Origin: Falsiroseomonas oryzae
GTDB taxonomy: Bacteria > Pseudomonadota > Alphaproteobacteria > Acetobacterales > Acetobacteraceae
DNA length: 64,000 bases
Assembly (NCBI RefSeq): GCF_027856955.1
Contig: NZ_JAPSMD010000001.1
Coordinates: 34,929-98,928 of the forward strand
Direction of reading: 5' to 3'
Both the position numbers and the translations under genes were made by a program. Of this stretch, positions 17,652-26,154 are shown piece by piece. The first letter of the stretch is position 1; each line of letters begins with the position of its first letter. A model generated the notes under the pieces. It was not told where the DNA came from, made no database searches, and saw nothing but the letters and a program-made list of their open reading frames with translations.

Positions 17652-18641
17652 CTATTGCGGCTCGATCCGGGCGTCCCGCACCACGCGCGTCCACTTCGCC
17701 AGGTCGGCCGCAATCTCGCGTCCGAAGGCATCCGGGGCGTCGGGCGGAAAGGCCTGGATGAAGGTCTGCGCCAGGCGCCGGGCGACGCCGGAGTCCGACA
17801 TCACGCGCCGCAGGGCGTCCACCCACCAGGCGACGATGTCGGGCGGCGTACCGGCGGGTCCCAGCATCGCGGTCCAGGACAACGCCTCGATGGCCGCCAG
17901 TTCGGGCACCCCGCTCTCCGCCAGGCCCGGCACTTCCGGCACGAGATCGGACCGTCCCGGCTGGATCAGCGACAGCGCCCGCACCGTGCCGCCGCGCGCC
18001 TGCGGTACGGCGGAGGCGAAGCCGTCGATCATGAGGTCCACGCGGCCGGCTGCGAGGTCGGTCAGTGCCTGGGCGCTGCCGCGATAGGGCACCGATTCGA
18101 TCTTCGTGCCGAGCGACAGGCCAAGCAATTCCATCGCCAGGTGGCTCATCGTGCCAAGGCCGGGATTGGCGGCCGTGAAGCGGCCGGGCGGCGCGGCGCG
18201 CAGCACTGCTGCGGCTTCCGCCATGGTGCGCGCCGGGAAGTTCGGCGAGACGACGAGGATGAAGCCGTTGCGTGCGAAGACGCCGATCGGCGCGAGGTCG
18301 CGGACGGGGTCGTAGGGCAGGTTGCGCGTCAGCGGCGGGTTCACCACCAGCGGCGACTGGGTGGTGACCAGCAGCGTGTAGCCGTCCGGCCGCGCGCCTG
18401 TCACCGCCTGCACGCCAAGCGCACCGGAGGCGCCGGCCCGGTTCTCCACCACCACGGTCACGCCCTGCCGCGACTGCATCTCCTCGGCAACCAGCCGGGC
18501 GAGGATGTCGCTGGTGTTGCCCGGCGGGAACGGCACGACCACGCGCACCGGCCGCGTGGGATAGGCCTGCGCGAAGGCGGGCAGGGGCAGCGCGGCGGCG
18601 GCGCCGAGCGCGAGCAGCGTACGCCGGGTGGTCTGCATCAT
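17652..18641 (-). CDS. Tripartite tricarboxylate transporter receptor (TctC/Bug family)
   Basis: A 329-residue periplasmic receptor. It starts ATGATG at 18641 after AAGGAGAG. The signal peptide (RRTLLALGAAAALPLPAFAQ) is followed by the Bug signature YPTRPVRVVVPFPPGNTSDI, ENRAGASG, GARPDGYTLL and the SVPYRGSAQALTDLAAGRVDLM segment that marks this family. Bug proteins bind carboxylates or other small organic anions for TctAB transporters; TctA and TctB genes are not nearby, as is common for orphan Bug receptors. It is the last gene of the IclR-led minus-strand operon, 27 nt after the LeuD-like gene, and probably captures the substrate of that operon's hydro-lyase. Confidence 0.93.
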   Translation of the reverse strand: MMQTTRRTLLALGAAAALPLPAFAQAYPTRPVRVVVPFPPGNTSDILARLVAEEMQSRQGVTVVVENRAGASGALGVQAVTGARPDGYTLLVTTQSPLVVNPPLTRNLPYDPVRDLAPIGVFARNGFILVVSPNFPARTMAEAAAVLRAAPPGRFTAANPGLGTMSHLAMELLGLSLGTKIESVPYRGSAQALTDLAAGRVDLMIDGFASAVPQARGGTVRALSLIQPGRSDLVPEVPGLAESGVPELAAIEALSWTAMLGPAGTPPDIVAWWVDALRRVMSDSGVARRLAQTFIQAFPPDAPDAFGREIAADLAKWTRVVRDARIEPQ

Positions 18642-18668
18642 CGCACTCTCCTTCCTTCTGGCCTTGCT

Positions 18669-19193
18669 TCAGGCGGCGTTCATCGCGTCCAGCCGACGGC
18701 GGAACATCGGGCCCCAGCCGCCGGCGCGCAGCATCTCGACCAGGTGTGGTGCGAGCGGGGGGAAGCCGGCCTCCGTCCCGCGGTCCAGGTTGCGCACCCG
18801 GGCCGTGGCGAAGTCCACTTCGATCGCCTCGCCGTTCGCGAACATGGCCCGCACCCCGGGGCAGCGCGGCAGCACCGGCAGCCCGGCGGCGAGCGCGTTG
18901 CGGAAAGACCCGATCGGGATGCTCTCCGCAACAAGGCCGACGCCGCAGCCCTTGAGGCCGATCATGCCCTGTATGTGGGCGTTGCCCTGCGCGAAGCGCC
19001 GGCCGCCGACGACGATGTCGCCAGGGCGCGCGCGCCTTGGGAAGTCCGGGTCGAGGCCGGCGAAGACGTGCTCCTTCAGGACCTCCGGCCTTGTCTCACG
19101 CTTCAGCGCCCATTCCAGCGCCATGAGGTCGCCATCGATGGCGACGTTGTCCGGGTAGACCCAGGCGCGGCCGCGCAGCACCAGATCGCTCAT
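18669..19193 (-). CDS. Aconitase-superfamily hydro-lyase small (swivel) subunit, LeuD-like
   Basis: A 174-residue swivel-domain protein (MSDLVLRGRAWVYPDNVAIDG). Its first ATG overlaps the large-subunit stop by 4 bp. It keeps the fold landmarks GDIVVGGRRFAQGNAH and LVAESIPIGSFRNALAAGLPVLP, matching the LeuD active-site loop and the following helix. The usual SSREHA motif of LeuD/aconitase is replaced by QGNAH, so it is a divergent branch and the substrate is probably not isopropylmalate. The pair plausibly acts on a substituted maleate/malate; the isocitrate-lyase-family gene across the promoter would then cleave the product. Confidence 0.8.
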   Translation of the reverse strand: MSDLVLRGRAWVYPDNVAIDGDLMALEWALKRETRPEVLKEHVFAGLDPDFPRRARPGDIVVGGRRFAQGNAHIQGMIGLKGCGVGLVAESIPIGSFRNALAAGLPVLPRCPGVRAMFANGEAIEVDFATARVRNLDRGTEAGFPPLAPHLVEMLRAGGWGPMFRRRLDAMNAA

Positions 19194-20476
19194 GCCGCCA
19201 TGCTCCAGCCGGCGTCCCGCAGGAAGGGGCGTGGGTCCGTGATGACCCCGGTCACGGCGGAGGCCGCGACCGTCGCCGGTCCGGCGATGTGCAGAACGGC
19301 CTCATGCGCGCCGAGCCGCCCCGGCTCGTTGCGCGTGCCCGTGCCGATCGAGGATTCGCCGGGCGCGACGCCGCCGATGCGCCCGCCCGCGCAGACGCCG
19401 CAGCCCGGCGCGGTGACCATGCCGCCCGCGCGCAGGAAGGTCTCGATCAGCCCCTCCGCCGCGGCCTGCGCGGCAACGTTCTGCGTCGCGGGGGTGACGA
19501 TGAAGCGAACCCCGGGCGCCACCTGGCGGCCGCGCAGCACCGCGGCCGCCACGCGCAGATCCTCGATCATGCCGGACGCGCAGGAGCCCACGAAGGCGTG
19601 CTGGATGGGCTTGCCGGCCACCTCCGTCACGTCCACCACGTTGTCCGGCGTGGGCGGGAGGGCCACCTGCGGCGCGAGCGCCGAGAGATCGAGCGCGACC
19701 CGCGCGCGGTACCGCGCATCGATATCCGGCAGGGCCGCGTGCATGGGCCGCTGCGCCCGGGCGCGCACCTCCTGCAGGCAGCGCGCATCGGGCTCGACCA
19801 CGGACGACACCGCGCCGAGTTCGACGGGCGTATTGCAGAGGGTCTGCCGGGCATCCAGCGACAGGGCCGCCAAGCCTGGCCCGCCGAACTCCACCACGGC
19901 ATCCTCGAACAGCGCCGCGTCGTGCGACGCGATCAGCTTCTGCGCGGCGTCGCGCGCGAAGACGCCGAAGGGCATGCGTCCGGTGAGGTCCACCCGCAAT
20001 GTCTCCGGCACCTGCAGCCAGACGGAACCGCAGGCCAGCACTTCCGGGATCTCGGTCAGCACGGCGACGCCGAGTGCCCCGATCGCCCCGTAATTGGTTA
20101 CGTGCGGGTCGTAGGCCAGGACGAACATGCCCGGCACCACGATCCCCTCCTCGATCGGGAAGACGTGGCCGAGCCCGCCGCGGCCGGAGTCGCGGTGCTG
20201 CACGCCGAAGCGCTGCGCGATCCCGCGGACCGCCTGCTGCCTGGCGAAGGCCTGCGGCGACACCGCCAGCGGCTCGTGATCCGTGACCAGCAGCACGCGG
20301 GCGGGATCGTGCAGCCGGGTGACTCCATACTCCTCCAGCGTGCGGAAGGCGTTGACGGTGTACCAGTCGTGCACGGTGACCAGCTCCGCCTCCGGCATCA
20401 CGATCTCGCCCGCCACGACGCGCCGCCCGCAGATGCGCGATAGGATCTTCTCCGCAATGGTCTGTCCGCCTGTCAC
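19190..20476 (-). CDS. Aconitase-superfamily hydro-lyase large subunit, LeuC-like
   Basis: A 428-residue iron-sulfur hydro-lyase. It starts inside the iclR stop (4-bp overlap). Cluster cysteines are visible in FVGSCASGMIED and APGCGVCAGG, and the substrate Arg region in TGTRNEPGRLG. Where LeuC/HacA usually show DSHT near residue 130 this protein has YDPHVTNYGAIGALG, so it belongs to a divergent branch (homoaconitase or dimethylmaleate-hydratase-like in length and layout). It should pair with the LeuD-like protein downstream to add or remove water from a dicarboxylic or tricarboxylic acid. Confidence 0.83.
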   Translation of the reverse strand: MTGGQTIAEKILSRICGRRVVAGEIVMPEAELVTVHDWYTVNAFRTLEEYGVTRLHDPARVLLVTDHEPLAVSPQAFARQQAVRGIAQRFGVQHRDSGRGGLGHVFPIEEGIVVPGMFVLAYDPHVTNYGAIGALGVAVLTEIPEVLACGSVWLQVPETLRVDLTGRMPFGVFARDAAQKLIASHDAALFEDAVVEFGGPGLAALSLDARQTLCNTPVELGAVSSVVEPDARCLQEVRARAQRPMHAALPDIDARYRARVALDLSALAPQVALPPTPDNVVDVTEVAGKPIQHAFVGSCASGMIEDLRVAAAVLRGRQVAPGVRFIVTPATQNVAAQAAAEGLIETFLRAGGMVTAPGCGVCAGGRIGGVAPGESSIGTGTRNEPGRLGAHEAVLHIAGPATVAASAVTGVITDPRPFLRDAGWSMAA

Positions 20477-21246
20477 TCCGCGGCTCTCCTGTGCTGCCAG
20501 CCCAAGGCGGCTGAGATCTCCGCCGCCGAGACGCGCAGCGCCTGCGCCACGCGCGCCTCGCGCGCGGGGTCGAAGCGCACCATGGGAATCCCGACGGAGA
20601 GGCCGGCGCAGGCGCGGCCTTGGGCGTCGAAGACCGGCAGCCCCATGGCGACGATCCCTGGCACCATCTCCTCGCGGCTGTACGCGATGCCGCCGGCCGC
20701 AACGGCCGCGAGCTCGCGCCGCAGCGCCTGCGGGTCCGTCACGGAGTGGGGCGTGACGCGTTGCAGGGCGCCCGAGCGCAGCCAGGCCTCCCGTTCCTCC
20801 TCGGGCGCGAAGGCCATGATGGCCTTGCCGCCGGCCGAGGCATTGATCGGCCCGCGCTGGCCGAGCTGCCGCGAATAGAGGATCGGCTGGTCGCAGTTCT
20901 CCTTGCAGATCACCACGACGTCGTCGCCCTGCCGCAGCACCAGCGCGGTGGATTCGCCCGTCCGCAGCATCAGGGAGGCGACGACTGGCTGCGCGATGCG
21001 CGCGACGTCGGTGCGGCGGATCAAGGTGCCGGCAAGGGCCAGCAGGGCAGGACCCAGCCGGTAGCGGCCCCCCTCGGCGGTGACGTAGCCCCGCCGCTCC
21101 AGTGTGGCCAGCAGCTCCGTCAGGCTGGACTTCGGCATCGCCAGATGGCGGGCCATCTCGCCATGCGTCGGCGGCTGCGGCTCCGCGGCCAGCAGCTCCA
21201 GTACGTCCAGAGCGCGCACGGCGGACTTGACGGGAGAGGGCGGCAT
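20473..21246 (-). CDS. IclR-family transcriptional regulator
   Basis: A 257-residue regulator with the N-terminal winged helix (SAVRALDVLELLAAEPQPPTHGEMARHLAMPKSSLTELL) and C-terminal ligand-binding domain (ARIAQPVVASLMLRTGESTALVLRQG). It is the first gene of the minus-strand hydro-lyase operon, overlapping it by 4 bp. Between it and the divergent lyase gene is a perfect CGAAC-TTA-GTTCG dyad, the type of site recognised by IclR proteins. It likely senses the pathway substrate and controls both directions. Confidence 0.92.
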   Translation of the reverse strand: MPPSPVKSAVRALDVLELLAAEPQPPTHGEMARHLAMPKSSLTELLATLERRGYVTAEGGRYRLGPALLALAGTLIRRTDVARIAQPVVASLMLRTGESTALVLRQGDDVVVICKENCDQPILYSRQLGQRGPINASAGGKAIMAFAPEEEREAWLRSGALQRVTPHSVTDPQALRRELAAVAAGGIAYSREEMVPGIVAMGLPVFDAQGRACAGLSVGIPMVRFDPAREARVAQALRVSAAEISAALGWQHRRAAE

Positions 21247-21256
21247 GGTCTTATTC

Positions 21257-21280
21257 CGAACTTAGTTCGCCATACCGAAC
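21257..21280. promoter_or_regulatory. Candidate IclR operator
   Basis: CGAAC (21257-21261) - TTA - GTTCG (21265-21269) is a perfect inverted repeat, 11 bp upstream of the iclR start. A third CGAAC follows at 21276-21280. It lies in the 84-bp divergent promoter space and is the only AT-rich stretch there. Confidence 0.6.
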
Positions 21281-21330
21281 ACGCTGCCGATCCGCAAGTC
21301 CCCCGACCGCCACGCCTGCCGGGAGCGCCC

Positions 21331-22218
21331 ATGGCCCAGGACACGCCCGCCGCCCGACTCGCCGCGCTGATGAGCGCCGCGCGTCCGGTGCTGGCCCCGG
21401 GCGTGTGGGACGGGCTGTCCGCCAAGGTCGCGCTGCGGGCAGCGGCCACGGCGCTGCATGCCTCGGGCGGCGCGATCGCGCGCGCCGCAGGCCAGCCGGA
21501 CCTCGGGATCATCGGGCTGACCGAGATGTCGGCGCGGATCGCCGAGATCGTCGAGGCCGCCGGCGCCGTCCCGGTGATTGCCGACGCCGACACGGGCTAT
21601 GGCGGGCCGCTGAACGTGGCGCAGACCGTGCGCTGCCTCGCGCGGCTCGGCGTCGCGGCGCTCCACCTCGAGGACCAGCCTTTCCCGAAGCGCTGCGGCC
21701 TGCTGGAGGGTGTGCAGGTGGTGCCGCGGGACGACATGCTGGCCCGGCTGCGCGCCGCACGCGCGGCGTGCCCGGCGGGAGGGCCGCTGCTGATCGCGCG
21801 CACCGATGCTGTGCAGGCCGAGGGCCTTGAATGCGCGCTCGACCGCATGCGGGCCTATCTTGCCGGCGGGGCCGACATCGCCTTCGTCGAGGGCCTGGAC
21901 GACGCCGACGGCATCGCGCGCGCATCCGCGGCGCTGGCGCCGGCGCCACTGCTGTTCAACGCCAGCATGAGTGCGACCGGGCTGCCGCTGTCGCTGCAGG
22001 ACCTCGCGGCCCTGCGGGTCGGCATCGTCATCTACCCCGGCGATGCGCAGCGCGCCGCGATCGCTGCCATGGACCGCACCTTCGCCGCATTGCTGCAGGC
22101 CGGCGACAGCCGCGCGGTTGCCCGTGAGCTGGCACCTCCCGCGCTGCGCGACGAGCTGGTCGGCACGGCGGCACTGATGGCCGCGGAAGCAAGCTGGAGC
22201 CGCCAGGGCGATGGCTGA
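21331..22218 (+). CDS. Isocitrate lyase / PEP mutase superfamily lyase
   Basis: A 295-residue TIM-barrel lyase; ATG at 21331 with GGGAG 5 nt upstream. It has the Mg-binding DADTGYGGPLNV, the EDQPFPKRCG active-site loop and LIARTDAVQAEG, all typical of methylisocitrate lyase, 2,3-dimethylmalate lyase and oxaloacetate decarboxylase relatives. The loop reads KRCGL rather than KRCGH or KKCGH: the catalytic Cys is kept and the His is replaced by Leu. It likely splits a malate-like C-C bond to give pyruvate or glyoxylate. It overlaps the amidase gene by 8 bp and is divergent from the iclR operon. Confidence 0.88.
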   Translation: MAQDTPAARLAALMSAARPVLAPGVWDGLSAKVALRAAATALHASGGAIARAAGQPDLGIIGLTEMSARIAEIVEAAGAVPVIADADTGYGGPLNVAQTVRCLARLGVAALHLEDQPFPKRCGLLEGVQVVPRDDMLARLRAARAACPAGGPLLIARTDAVQAEGLECALDRMRAYLAGGADIAFVEGLDDADGIARASAALAPAPLLFNASMSATGLPLSLQDLAALRVGIVIYPGDAQRAAIAAMDRTFAALLQAGDSRAVARELAPPALRDELVGTAALMAAEASWSRQGDG

Positions 22219-23518
22219 GATCCCGACCATCTCGGAGGCCCTGCAGCACGGCACGTCCGGCAGCGAACTGCTGGAAGGCTGCCTCGCTCGCATAGCGGCG
22301 CGCGACGGCAAGCTGCATGCCTTCGTGCACCTGGACGCCGCAAGGGCACGGCAGGGCGCGGCTGCCGGTGCGTTGGCGGGCATACCCTGGGCGATCAAGG
22401 ACACCTTCGACGTCGAGGGCCTGCCCTGCACCGCCAATTCCCGTCTTCGCGAAGGCCGTGTGGCAACGTGCGACGCGGCGATCGTCACGGCGTTGCGCCG
22501 CGCGGGTGCCACGCTGCTGGGCAAGTTATCCACCTGGGAATACGGCACGGGAACCGGCGCCGAACATTTTGACCTGCCCGCACCGCCGGCGCGCAATCCC
22601 TGGGACATGACGCGCTTCACCGGCGGCTCCTCCACGGGCGCGGGCGTCGCGGTCGCCACCGGCATGGCGCTCTTCGCCATCGGCTCCGACACCACCGGAT
22701 CGGTGCGCCTGCCGGCTGCCGCCACCGGCACCTGCGGCGTGGTCATCACGGGCGGCCGCCTGCCGCTGGACGGCGCCTTGCCCAACACCTTCTCCATGGA
22801 CCGCCCCGGCCCGATCGCCTGGACCGCCGAGGACGCCGCGATCGTGCTCGACGCCGTGTGCGGCACGCGGCTCCGTGCGCAGGGCACGGATGGTGCCGCC
22901 GGCCTGCGTGTCGGCGTGGTGCGCGACGCCGGGCCGGGATTTGCGGTGCCCGATGCGGACCTTGCCGCGGGCTTCGAGGCAGGGTTGGCGGTCCTGTTGC
23001 GCCTGGGCGCCCGCATCTCCGACGTGCAGCTGCCCTGGCCGGCATCCACCTGCCTGGATGCTGCAAGGCTGATCGGCGCGGCGGAATCGGCCGCGATCCA
23101 CGAGAAGGAACTGCGCGAGAGCCCCGGCCGCATGGGCGCGGCGCTCCGCGACAAGCTGCTCGCCGGCTGCGGCGTGCGCGCCGTGGACTACCTTGCAGCG
23201 CAGCGTTTCCGTCGCGCCTTCTCGGAGGCGATGGAGGCCCTGTTCGCGGAGCACGACGTGGTGCTGTCCCTGGGCGCGCTGCACCTGCCGCCGCGGCTCG
23301 GGGTCGAGCCGGAATCGACCGCCTACACCGGCGAGACGATGCTGACCCCCGCCAGCCTCGCGGGCCTGCCCGCCCTCGTGCAGTGCAACGGCTTCGCCGC
23401 CGGCGGACTTCCCCTGCATTGGCACGCCATGGCACGGCGGGGTGACGAGGCGTCGCTGTTCCGGCTTGCGATGGCGTACGAGCGCGCCACGCCCTGGCGG
23501 GAGCGACGACCTTCATGA
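22211..23518 (+). CDS. Amidase-signature family amidase
   Basis: A 435-residue amidase. The Ser-cisSer-Lys triad is visible: Lys in PWAIKDTFDVEG, the Gly/Ser-rich FTGGSSTGAGVAVATG, and the nucleophile region GSDTTGSVRLPAA. Its length and order match amidase-signature enzymes (GatA, AtzF or acylamidase types). The C-terminus (PALVQCNGFAAGGLPLHWHAM) is also typical of family. It overlaps the lyase gene by 8 bp and a tiny reading frame by 4 bp. It probably hydrolyses an amide imported by the ABC system encoded downstream. Confidence 0.9.
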   Translation: MAEIPTISEALQHGTSGSELLEGCLARIAARDGKLHAFVHLDAARARQGAAAGALAGIPWAIKDTFDVEGLPCTANSRLREGRVATCDAAIVTALRRAGATLLGKLSTWEYGTGTGAEHFDLPAPPARNPWDMTRFTGGSSTGAGVAVATGMALFAIGSDTTGSVRLPAAATGTCGVVITGGRLPLDGALPNTFSMDRPGPIAWTAEDAAIVLDAVCGTRLRAQGTDGAAGLRVGVVRDAGPGFAVPDADLAAGFEAGLAVLLRLGARISDVQLPWPASTCLDAARLIGAAESAAIHEKELRESPGRMGAALRDKLLAGCGVRAVDYLAAQRFRRAFSEAMEALFAEHDVVLSLGALHLPPRLGVEPESTAYTGETMLTPASLAGLPALVQCNGFAAGGLPLHWHAMARRGDEASLFRLAMAYERATPWRERRPS

Positions 23519-23667
23519 CGGGCGACATGGCAACGCGCGCAGCCGAACTGGCCGCAGCGATGGCGAATGCCGGCGCGCGGCTGCCGCGCGACTGGCCCAA
23601 GGAGCTTCGGCCGGCGAACCCCTCGGCCGATGATGACAACAAGACGGGAGAGCGTAGGAATGGGTGA
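23515..23667 (+). CDS. Possible 50-residue protein between amidase and binding protein
   Basis: ATG at 23515 overlaps the amidase stop (ATGA), and the frame runs 50 codons to a TGA at 23665, overlapping the next gene by 8 bp. The product (MTGDMATRAAELAAAMANAG...) has an Ala-rich helix and a charged tail. I do not recognise it. Similar tiny partners accompany some amidases, but no motif shows that here. Coding status is uncertain. Confidence 0.3.
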   Translation: MTGDMATRAAELAAAMANAGARLPRDWPKELRPANPSADDDNKTGERRNG

Positions 23668-25213
23668 CGATCGCATGCCCGGCTTCGGCCGGCGCGGACT
23701 GCTTGCGGGCACAGCGGGGCTGGCGCTCGGCGGCGCCTTCGGGAAGCCGGTGATGGCCCAGGGGGCACGCACGCTGCGCGTCCGCTTCGGCTCCGACATC
23801 TCGCAGCTGGATCCGGCGCGGATCTTCCAGAACGAGAACCAGTCCATCGCCAGCCACATCTACAACGGCCTGGTGCAGTACGATCAGCAGACCAACGCGA
23901 TCGTGCCCGACCTGGCGACCGGCTATGAGGTCTCGGCCGACGGCACCGTCTGGACCTTCCGCCTGCGCCCGAACGTCACCTGGCACAAGGGCTACGGCGC
24001 CTTCACCTCGGACGACGTGAAGTTCTCCTTCGAGCGCGTGCTCGATCCAGCGACCGGCAGCCTCTACCGCGGCCAGTTCGCCGGGCTCCGGGAGGTCCAG
24101 GCGCCGGACCCGATGACGGTGCGGCTGGTGCTGGATTCGGCGAACTCCGGCTTCCTGCACAAGCTCTGCGCCTTCAACCAGGGCTGGATCGTCTCGCGTC
24201 GCGCGGTCACCGAGATTGGCGAGCGCTACAGCATGAACCCGATCGGCACCGGGCCCTTCGTGTTCGAGCGCTGGACGGCGGGGAACGAGGTGCGGCTCTC
24301 GGCCAATCCCGACTACTTCGCTGGTCCCTCCACCCTCTCCGAGGTCGTCTTCCGCATCGTGCGCGACGAGACGGCGGCGGCCATCGCGCTGGAGAACCGC
24401 GAGCTCGACATCTTCTACGCGCTGCAGACGCCGGAGGTGATCGAGCGCCTGCGCCGCGTGCAGGGCATCACGGTGCTCGACCGGCCGGCGAACAACACGG
24501 TCAACCTGGTGCTGAATACCACCGCGGGACCGCTGCGTGACATCCGCGTGCGCCGCGCGATGGCGCATGCGATGAACCGACGCGCGCTGATCGACGGCTT
24601 CTTCCGCGGCACCAAGTTCGAGGCGACGAGCGTGCTCACCTCGACCTTCCAGGAATTCAGCGAGGAGGGCGTGCCGCGCTACGCCTTCGATCCCGATCGC
24701 GCCCGCGCCTTGCTGCGTGAGGCCAACGTTTCCAACTTCCGCTTCGAGATCACGACGGTCGGCCTCAATCCCTTCGACCGCTTCCCCGTCGCCCTCGCCA
24801 ACGACCTGCAGCAGGTCGGCATCCAGGCGACCGTGCGCGTGCTGGAGCGCGGCGCCTATGTCCAGGCGCGCAGCAGCGGCAACGTGCAGTCCTGCATCAC
24901 CGCCGTGGTGGGTCCGCCCGATCCGGACAGCCCGCTGGTCACGCTCTATCACACGCGCAGCCATCCGCCGGGGCTCAACACCTCGCGCTACGACCGCGCG
25001 GACGATCTGCTGGCGGAAGCCGCGCGCGCGCCCGACCTGGCCGGGCGACGCGCCGTCTACAACCGCCTGCTGCGCCAGACCATGGACGACCTGCCCGTGA
25101 TCCCGCTCTACGCGGACCGGCTGTTCATCGCGCATGGCCCGACGGTGGCGGGCTTCGTGCAGAACAGCCTGTTCACGGTGAACGTCACGCCGGTCTCGCT
25201 GCGCAGCGCCTGA
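23660..25213 (+). CDS. Extracellular solute-binding protein, family 5 (peptide type)
   Basis: A 517-residue periplasmic binding protein. The ATG at 23660 follows GGGAGAG by 7 nt. The signal begins RMPGFGRRGLLAGTAGLALGG, a Tat-like RR followed by a hydrophobic core, ending VMAQG. SBP_bac_5 landmarks: LDPARIFQNENQSIASHIYNGLVQYD, WTFRLRPNVTWHKG, FTSDDVKFSFERV. Its stop shares an A with the permease ATG (TGATG). It feeds the second importer of the window. It is clearly distinct in sequence from the first binding protein (6758-8554). Confidence 0.92.
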   Translation: MGDDRMPGFGRRGLLAGTAGLALGGAFGKPVMAQGARTLRVRFGSDISQLDPARIFQNENQSIASHIYNGLVQYDQQTNAIVPDLATGYEVSADGTVWTFRLRPNVTWHKGYGAFTSDDVKFSFERVLDPATGSLYRGQFAGLREVQAPDPMTVRLVLDSANSGFLHKLCAFNQGWIVSRRAVTEIGERYSMNPIGTGPFVFERWTAGNEVRLSANPDYFAGPSTLSEVVFRIVRDETAAAIALENRELDIFYALQTPEVIERLRRVQGITVLDRPANNTVNLVLNTTAGPLRDIRVRRAMAHAMNRRALIDGFFRGTKFEATSVLTSTFQEFSEEGVPRYAFDPDRARALLREANVSNFRFEITTVGLNPFDRFPVALANDLQQVGIQATVRVLERGAYVQARSSGNVQSCITAVVGPPDPDSPLVTLYHTRSHPPGLNTSRYDRADDLLAEAARAPDLAGRRAVYNRLLRQTMDDLPVIPLYADRLFIAHGPTVAGFVQNSLFTVNVTPVSLRSA

Positions 25214-26154
25214 TGCTGTTCCACGTCGCCCGTTGCGCCGGCCAGCTGGCCGTCGCGCTGGTCGGGATCGTCACCGTGGCCTTCTTCCTGATGCGGGCCA
25301 TCCCGGGCGATCCCGCCCTCTACATGCTGGGCGACTTCGCCACGGCCGAGGCGCTCGCGACCTTGCGCGCGCGCCTCGGCCTCGACCTGCCGGTCTGGCA
25401 GCAATACTTCGTCTTCCTCGCCCGCGCGGCGCAGGGCGACCTCGGCAGCTCCGTGGTCACCGGCCAGCCCGCGCTGGCGGAGATCTGGGCCGCTGTCCCG
25501 CCCTCCGCCGCCCTGGCGGTGGCGGGCATGCTGGTCGCGGTGCTGGCCGGCGTGCCGCTCGGCATCGTCGCCGCGGTGCGCCAGGGCAGCGCGACGGATG
25601 TTGCGGTGATGCTCGTCGCGCTCGGCGGCATCTCCTTCCCGGTCTTCTGGGTCGGGCTGGTGGCGATCCTCACATTCTCCCACGCGCTCGGGCTCTTCCC
25701 GGCGCTCGGCGCGGCCAGCGAGCCTGGGTTCTGGAAGGGGCTGCACCACATGGCGCTGCCGGCGCTGGTGCTCGGCCTTTCCGTCGCCGCCTACATCGCG
25801 CGGCTCACGCGCTCCGCCATGCTGGAAGTGCTGGGCCAGGACCACATCCGGGTCGCGCGCGCCATGGGCGTGCCTGAGCGGCGCATCGTCTGGAAGCTCG
25901 CCTTCCGCAACGCGCTAATCCCTGTGCTGGCGGTGATCGGCGTGACCTTTGCCTGGTCGCTCGGCAATGCGATCCTTGTGGAAGCGGTGTTCAGCAGGCC
26001 GGGCCTTGGCTCCACGATCCTCAAGGCAATCCTGGCGCGTGACTACCAACTGGTGCAGGCGGGCGTGCTCGTGCTGGCCGCGGCCGTCGTGCTGCTCAAT
26101 ACCGCGCTCGACCTGATCTACGGCGCGATCGACCCGAGGCTCCGTCGCCAATGA
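25213..26154 (+). CDS. Dipeptide-type ABC importer permease (DppB type)
   Basis: A 313-residue membrane protein opening MLFHVARCAGQLAVALVGIVTVAFFLMR and carrying the family's LGLDLPVWQQYFVFLARAAQGDLGSS segment and EAA loop (RVARAMGVPERRIVWKLAFRNAL). About six transmembrane helices are expected. It is translationally coupled to the binding-protein gene (1-bp overlap) and the DppC-type gene (4-bp overlap). It forms the pore of the importer and docks the binding protein. Confidence 0.93.
   Translation: MLFHVARCAGQLAVALVGIVTVAFFLMRAIPGDPALYMLGDFATAEALATLRARLGLDLPVWQQYFVFLARAAQGDLGSSVVTGQPALAEIWAAVPPSAALAVAGMLVAVLAGVPLGIVAAVRQGSATDVAVMLVALGGISFPVFWVGLVAILTFSHALGLFPALGAASEPGFWKGLHHMALPALVLGLSVAAYIARLTRSAMLEVLGQDHIRVARAMGVPERRIVWKLAFRNALIPVLAVIGVTFAWSLGNAILVEAVFSRPGLGSTILKAILARDYQLVQAGVLVLAAAVVLLNTALDLIYGAIDPRLRRQ

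Noticed and set aside
15367..17826. A long minus-strand open frame opposite the RTX gene
   Set aside because: It mirrors the repeated Gly/Asp codons of the RTX arrays and has no recognisable domain or ribosome site.
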